Source of the DNA: Alloalcanivorax marinus
GTDB lineage: Bacteria > Pseudomonadota > Gammaproteobacteria > Pseudomonadales > Alcanivoracaceae
Assembly (NCBI RefSeq): GCF_016785095.1
Contig: NZ_JAEKJB010000008.1
Span: forward strand, 310,001 to 374,000
Direction of reading: 5' to 3'
DNA: 64,000 bases
In this document: positions 60,071 to 64,000 of the stretch, piece by piece
Position numbering within the stretch: the first letter of the stretch is position 1
Layout: every line of letters begins with the position of its first letter
The notes under the pieces: model-generated
The model's input: the letters and a program-made list of their open reading frames with translations, nothing else
Databases searched by the model: none
What the model was told of the DNA's origin: nothing
Position numbers and translations under genes: made by a program

Positions 60071-60262
60071 CTAGGACCGTGTTAGCAGCAGGAGGCCGGC
60101 ACCCAATAACATGGCGGCCAGCCCGATGAGTCTCAGCACGCGACTATCCAGATCGGCCAGTTCCCGCGCCGCCCGGCGCATACGCGCCGGCGCCAGGAAC
60201 AGGGGAATGCCCTCGATGACCAGAACCAGGCACAGCGCCGTGATCAGTACGCTCGCGTCCAT
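60071..60262 (-). CDS. DUF2065 (YjeT-like) inner-membrane protein
   Basis: The 63-residue protein is two hydrophobic helices around a basic loop (LVIEGIPLFLAPARMRRAARELADL). The ATG at 60262 is preferred over 60283. In many relatives this gene follows hflKC and precedes hisZ/purA; here hflKC is not upstream. Function unknown. Confidence 0.85.
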   Translation of the reverse strand: MDASVLITALCLVLVIEGIPLFLAPARMRRAARELADLDSRVLRLIGLAAMLLGAGLLLLTRS

Positions 60263-60281
60263 CGCACCGCCCGATAGCCAC

Positions 60282-60309
60282 AAAAAAACCGGGTCCCTCG
60301 GGCCCGGTT
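60282..60309 (-). terminator. intrinsic terminator upstream of DUF2065
   Basis: AACCGGG and CCCGGTT pair around a 9-nt loop, followed by seven T on the minus strand (60282-60288). It ends the small ORF at 60318 or a transcript from further upstream. Confidence 0.85.
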
Positions 60310-60317
60310 ACGGCATT

Positions 60318-60479
60318 CTAACACGTCCTCCAAAGCACAGACACCTTCGCGGAGCCGGCGTCATCGGCCGGCCCGGCACGGGCCAGTTGGCCATGCACGG
60401 CGAGCCCCACGGCAAAGGCGGCGAGCAGCACCTGCAGCACGAATAGCACGGTGGCGAAGCGGTGGTTCAGACTTCTCAT
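60318..60479 (-). CDS. small single-span membrane protein
   Basis: The 53-residue ORF starts MRSLNHRFATVLFVLQVLLA with a hydrophobic helix at about 9-28 and a short polar tail. GGGGAAAAGGG lies just before the ATG, and an intrinsic terminator lies 9 bp after the stop, which supports a real gene. No family recognised. Confidence 0.5.
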   Translation of the reverse strand: MRSLNHRFATVLFVLQVLLAAFAVGLAVHGQLARAGPADDAGSAKVSVLWRTC

Positions 60480-60572
60480 CCCTTTTCCCCGGTCCCGATC
60501 AGCGGCCCCAATGCTAGGCGGTGAACCGCCCGCGCACACCCATGGCCCGGTCTTCCCCGGCTCATGGCCGCC

Positions 60573-61298
60573 TCACGGCGACCACCGCCGGCGATAGGCA
60601 TCTTCGTTGATCAGGGTGGCGAAACGATGGGCACCGGCGCGGCTTTCAAGCGGCGGCGGCAGGCCGGTAAAGGCGGCGATCTTACGGCGCAGGCGGCGGA
60701 ACAGGCGGGCCGGCACCGGGCGCTCTCCGGGGCGCGACTGGCCGGCCAGGGCGGACACCAGTTCCGGGTCCGGCACCCAGGCACCCGCGGCGGCCAGCAG
60801 GCGCGACAGAAGCACCCGTTCATGGCCGTTGAGAGCGATTTCGCGGTTGTCCGGGGTCCGCAGCAGCCAGCCGTCCTCGGCCAGCCACCAGCCGGCGGAG
60901 CGTGGCGGAGCGCCCCGGTCCTCCAGCCGCAGCCGCCGCGCCAGCCGCTCCAGCGTGGCGACCAGCACGTGGATGTCCACCGGCTTGACCAGATAGGCAT
61001 CGGCGCCTTCGCGCAGGCCCAGCAACTGATGTTCGTTGCTGCCGTAACCGGATACCATCACCACCGGTATCCGGCTCTCCCGACGCAGCCGCCGGCTGAC
61101 CGAGAAACCATCCTCATCGGGCAGGCCGATATTGAGGACCACCAGGTCGAAGACCTCGCCGGGGAAGTGCCTCCACAGGGACGCGGCGTCCGGGTACCCC
61201 ACCGCGCGGAATCCGCCGGCCACCAGCTCGCGCACCAATAGCGCCCGCATCGGGCCGTAGTCCTCGACCACCGCCACGCGGAGCGGGCGGTCAGCCAC
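60573..61298 (-). CDS. response regulator with winged helix, phospho-acceptor Asp replaced by Asn
   Basis: The 241-residue protein has a receiver domain (V-V-E-D-Y-G at 10-15, K in L-V-K-P-V-D) and a C-terminal OmpR-type winged helix. The phosphorylation position, L-V-V-L-N-I-G-L-P, has Asn56 where the sister protein has Asp56. The codon is AAT. It may therefore work without phosphorylation, or as a constitutive or antagonistic partner of the sister regulator. It lies 296 bp downstream of that gene. Confidence 0.85.
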   Translation of the reverse strand: MADRPLRVAVVEDYGPMRALLVRELVAGGFRAVGYPDAASLWRHFPGEVFDLVVLNIGLPDEDGFSVSRRLRRESRIPVVMVSGYGSNEHQLLGLREGADAYLVKPVDIHVLVATLERLARRLRLEDRGAPPRSAGWWLAEDGWLLRTPDNREIALNGHERVLLSRLLAAAGAWVPDPELVSALAGQSRPGERPVPARLFRRLRRKIAAFTGLPPPLESRAGAHRFATLINEDAYRRRWSP

Positions 61299-61594
61299 GA
61301 CGGCGCCCCCCCGGAGTAACCGGGGCCCGCGGCGCTCGCCGGTGGCCTCGGCGCTTTCCCAAAAACGGCATAAAGAACGGTCGTCACCATGACGGCCCCG
61401 TTCCGCGGGGTACCGTCCGGCGCGTCCCCAAGGTCAGGTGATCGGAACGCCGACTATTCCGGCGGACAGGGTCGTGGTTCGCTATCTGGTTTGCGGGACT
61501 CTAGGGAAAAGTGTGATCCGCTTCACCAATCTGGACGTAGCCGCCCACTCACCACTGACTCACAACCCCATCCTGAACCGTTGCCGCTCTCCGG
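61299..61594. other. intergenic region between the two response regulators
   Basis: I see no convincing gene, repeat or terminator in this 296-bp stretch. A promoter for the downstream regulator may lie here. Confidence 0.4.
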
Positions 61595-62329
61595 TCACCC
61601 GGGCACGCCGCTGTACTCTCGCATGTCGTTTACCAGGTAGCCCACGCCACGTACCGCCTCCAGGGGCAGGGTCCATTCGCTGACCGCGCGGATTTTGCGG
61701 CGCAACCGGTAGATCACCATCTCCAGGCGGTGCGGATCGAAATCGTGCACGTCCGGGGTCAGGGCACCGATCAGGGTCTCCCGATCGATTGGTCGCCCCC
61801 CGGCTTCGATCAGGCAGCGCAGCATGTCACGTTCATAGGCGGTGAGGGTGACGTCCTGCTGGTCCGGCGTGCGCAGTTTCCAGCCATCGGCCACCAGCCG
61901 CCACAGGTTCTCCTGGCCGGGCTCCGGATCCGCCATCTCCGGCACATCCATGGTGCCGCGCAAACGCCGCCCCAGGCTTTCCAGGGTGGCCACCAGGACG
62001 CCGTAGTCCACCGGCTTGGTGAGGTAAGCGTCGGCACCGTGGCGCAGCCCGTTCACCTGGTCGGAGCTGGTGGCGTAGCCGGTCAGCATGACGATGCCCA
62101 CCTGGGAGGCACTGCGCAGATGCTCCGCCACCGACAGGCCGTCCTCGCCGGGCAGCCCCACATCCAGCACGATGAGGTCGCAGCGTGATACCGTCATATG
62201 GCGCCACAGGGCAGTGGCATCGGCACAGCCCTTGACGTTGAAACCGTTGGCGGCGATTTCATTCACCACCAGTTCCCGTTGCTCGGGGTCGTCCTCGACG
62301 ACCACCACATCAAGACGTCGTTCGCTCAT
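61595..62329 (-). CDS. OmpR/PhoB-type response regulator
   Basis: The 244-residue protein has an intact receiver (V-V-E-D-D, L-I-V-L-D-V-G-L-P with Asp56, L-T-G-Y-A-T, L-T-K-P-V-D) and a winged-helix effector ending R-L-E-M-V-I-Y-R-L-R-R-K-I-R and G-V-G-Y-L. Its ATG overlaps the hybrid kinase stop (ATGA, 62326-62329), so they are coupled partners. Confidence 0.93.
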   Translation of the reverse strand: MSERRLDVVVVEDDPEQRELVVNEIAANGFNVKGCADATALWRHMTVSRCDLIVLDVGLPGEDGLSVAEHLRSASQVGIVMLTGYATSSDQVNGLRHGADAYLTKPVDYGVLVATLESLGRRLRGTMDVPEMADPEPGQENLWRLVADGWKLRTPDQQDVTLTAYERDMLRCLIEAGGRPIDRETLIGALTPDVHDFDPHRLEMVIYRLRRKIRAVSEWTLPLEAVRGVGYLVNDMREYSGVPG

Positions 62330-64000
62330 CCACCCTCTCCTTCTTTGCCTTCTTCCAGCGTCCAAGTGGTCAACATAAACACGTATTGCAACAGCAGGTG
62401 TGGGGAGAACGGCTTCACCAGCCGCTCCACGTCCGGCGGCAGCTCCCGGGCCAGCGCCCCCGCCTCGGGCAGATAATCGGAGATCAGAATAATCGCCAGC
62501 TCGGGGTAAAGCGGGCGCAACCGTCGAATCAGCGCCGGCCCGCCCAGCCCGGGCATGCGCAGGTCGGTGACCAGCACATCCGGTATCCGGCCACGACCGA
62601 TCACCCGCCAGGCTTCCTCACCATCGCGAGCACCAAGCACCCGACAACCACCGTTTTCCAGGGTCGCGCCAAGCATGGCGCGCAATTCATCGTCATCATC
62701 GACCAGCAGCACCAGCGGCGAATGCACACCGCCGGGCGGCGCCGCCAGCTCGCGGTGCGGCAGCAGCAGCCGGAAGCGACTGCCCGCCCCGGGCCGGCTT
62801 TGCACCTCGATGGCGCCGCCGGCTTCGTTGATCACCCTGCCGACCACCGCCAGCCCCAACCCGGTGCCGCTGCTTTGCCCCTTGGTGGTGAAGAACGGCT
62901 CGAAGATGCGCCGGCGCACGTTCTCGTCCATGCCCACGCCGGTATCGCTCAGGTCAATTTCCACCCGCGAGGCGTCTTGCTCTTGCCGACCGACCGCCAA
63001 CCGGAAGTGGCCGCCTTCCGGCATCGCATCGCGGGCGTTGGTGGCCACGTTCAGCACCGCCAGTTCGAACTGTCCCCGGTCAATGCGCACCGGCAGAACC
63101 TCTTCCGGCAACAGCAACTCGATGCGCACGCGCGGATCGAACAACTGGCGCAGCATGCCCTCCAGGCCTCGTAGTGCCTCGCACACATCAAACACTTCCG
63201 GGTGCGCCACGTCCTGGCGGCTGAAGTTGAGCAATTTGCGACTGATCGCCGCGCCGCGCCGGGCGGCGGTTTCCACGCCGGCCAGGGCCTCGAGCAATTC
63301 CGCTGGCTCACGGCGCCGTTCACGCCACTGCGCGTAACCAAGAATGACGCCGAGAATATTATTGAAATCATGGGCCACGCCGCCGGCCAACTGGCCGATG
63401 GCCTTGACCTTCTGTACGTGCACCAGTTGCTCCATGGTTTGTTCCCGTTCTTCTTTTTCGGCTTTCAGGGAGCGACGCGCCGCTTCCAGTTCCCGGCGCC
63501 GGGTTTCCACATCGTCCAGGCTGGTGGCCAGGCTGGTCAGCGAGCCGTCGAAGACCACCGCCACGACGAGAAAACTGACCATCAGGCCGGCGGCGATCTC
63601 AAGGGCCAACCCCGGGGCGGTACCGACATAAAGTTCATGTCCGACCCCCACCAGCACGCACAACCAGGTAAACACCAGCACCCCCCACAATGCCCGGCGT
63701 CCGAACAAGACGCCGGCCAGGGCCAAAGGAAACACATGGGCGATCTGGGCCGGCCCCGGGCTGCGGATACCGGACAGCAGATACACCAGCATGATCATTG
63801 CCAGACTGCCGGCCAGAAACAGCCGGGCGGCGAACCGGAATCGCCCGCGGCGAATCAACAGAAAACCCAGCCAGGCAAAACCCGCCACCCAACCGTGGAT
63901 GACCAGATAAAATCGTTCCAATTCCCCCAGCGGCCCGCCGCCCAACAGCCGCAGCAACCAGCAAAACGGGATCAGCACGCCAAGAATCAGCAACACCAGT
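62326..64000 (-). CDS. membrane hybrid sensor histidine kinase (N-terminus cut by window edge)
   Basis: The frame is open from beyond base 64000; a GTG at 63996 is available but the real start is probably outside. Five to six hydrophobic segments in the first 170 residues are followed by a coiled coil, DHp box (G-G-V-A-H-D-F-N-N-I-L-G), ATPase N, G1 and G2 boxes (N-A-R-D-A-M-P-E-G-G, D-T-G-V-G-M-D, G-T-G-L-G-L-A-V-V), and a C-terminal receiver with D-V-L-V-T-D-L-R-M-P. No periplasmic sensor domain of note is visible. Confidence 0.92.
   Translation of the reverse strand, partial: LVLLILGVLIPFCWLLRLLGGGPLGELERFYLVIHGWVAGFAWLGFLLIRRGRFRFAARLFLAGSLAMIMLVYLLSGIRSPGPAQIAHVFPLALAGVLFGRRALWGVLVFTWLCVLVGVGHELYVGTAPGLALEIAAGLMVSFLVVAVVFDGSLTSLATSLDDVETRRRELEAARRSLKAEKEEREQTMEQLVHVQKVKAIGQLAGGVAHDFNNILGVILGYAQWRERRREPAELLEALAGVETAARRGAAISRKLLNFSRQDVAHPEVFDVCEALRGLEGMLRQLFDPRVRIELLLPEEVLPVRIDRGQFELAVLNVATNARDAMPEGGHFRLAVGRQEQDASRVEIDLSDTGVGMDENVRRRIFEPFFTTKGQSSGTGLGLAVVGRVINEAGGAIEVQSRPGAGSRFRLLLPHRELAAPPGGVHSPLVLLVDDDDELRAMLGATLENGGCRVLGARDGEEAWRVIGRGRIPDVLVTDLRMPGLGGPALIRRLRPLYPELAIILISDYLPEAGALARELPPDVERLVKPFSPHLLLQYVFMLTTWTLEEGKEGEGG

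Overview
The window is high-GC bacterial chromosome from a gammaproteobacterium. The gene orders hisZ-purA, tRNA-Leu-rnr-rlmB-rpsF-priB-rpsR-rplI-dnaB-alr-radA and glyA-nrdR-ribD, plus a complete paaABCDE/paaZ block, fit a marine or hydrocarbon-associated lineage such as the Alcanivoracaceae. That placement is inference; no 16S rRNA or species marker is present.

Layout. 1-7.6 kb holds a truncated Tat-exported flavoprotein, a coupled pair of exported proteins of unknown function, a tannase-family lipoprotein, and a GST/VOC pair divergent from a LysR regulator. 8.6-15.9 kb is an accessory island. It contains an orphan TacA-like antitoxin, a wHTH-nucleotidyltransferase/HEPN pair with an operator array, a truncated higA, a frameshifted gene next to DUF488, a McrA-like HNH nuclease, higBA, a SymE-like toxin and an AT-rich DUF6119/TIGR04141 gene. 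16-22.4 kb is the phenylacetyl-CoA epoxidase operon with paaZ; it carries REP elements and a heptamer minisatellite. 22.7-31.6 kb holds a diguanylate cyclase, ribD, nrdR, glyA, a chemoreceptor, ettA and an ECF sigma factor with a zinc-finger anti-sigma factor. 31.7-32.5 kb is a Fic protein facing a small VbhA-like ORF. 32.6-37.9 kb holds fdhD, a YdeP-like molybdoenzyme, a membrane protein and a GAF-EAL protein. 37.9-42.1 kb holds arsM, a TVP38-flavin oxidoreductase fusion and a DUF547 protein. 42.1-53.4 kb holds the Trk/Ktr potassium system and the conserved replication/translation block, ending at tRNA-Leu. 53.5-57.4 kb holds two tandem alkaline phosphatases and a His-containing exported protein. 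57.6-64 kb holds purA, hisZ, DUF2065, a small ORF, two response regulators (one lacking its phospho-acceptor Asp) and a hybrid kinase that runs off the edge.

How the genes work together. PaaABCE forms the ring-epoxidising monooxygenase, PaaD matures it, and PaaZ opens the ring. FdhD sulfurates the molybdenum cofactor for the neighbouring formate-dehydrogenase-like protein. The kinase and two regulators form one signalling cassette. The best places to look for undescribed biology are the island (DUF6119; DUF488 with its broken partner and the McrA-like nuclease; the HEPN pair and its operators), the convergent Fic/small-ORF pair and the Asp-to-Asn receiver. All homology calls come from reading motifs; no database search was run.
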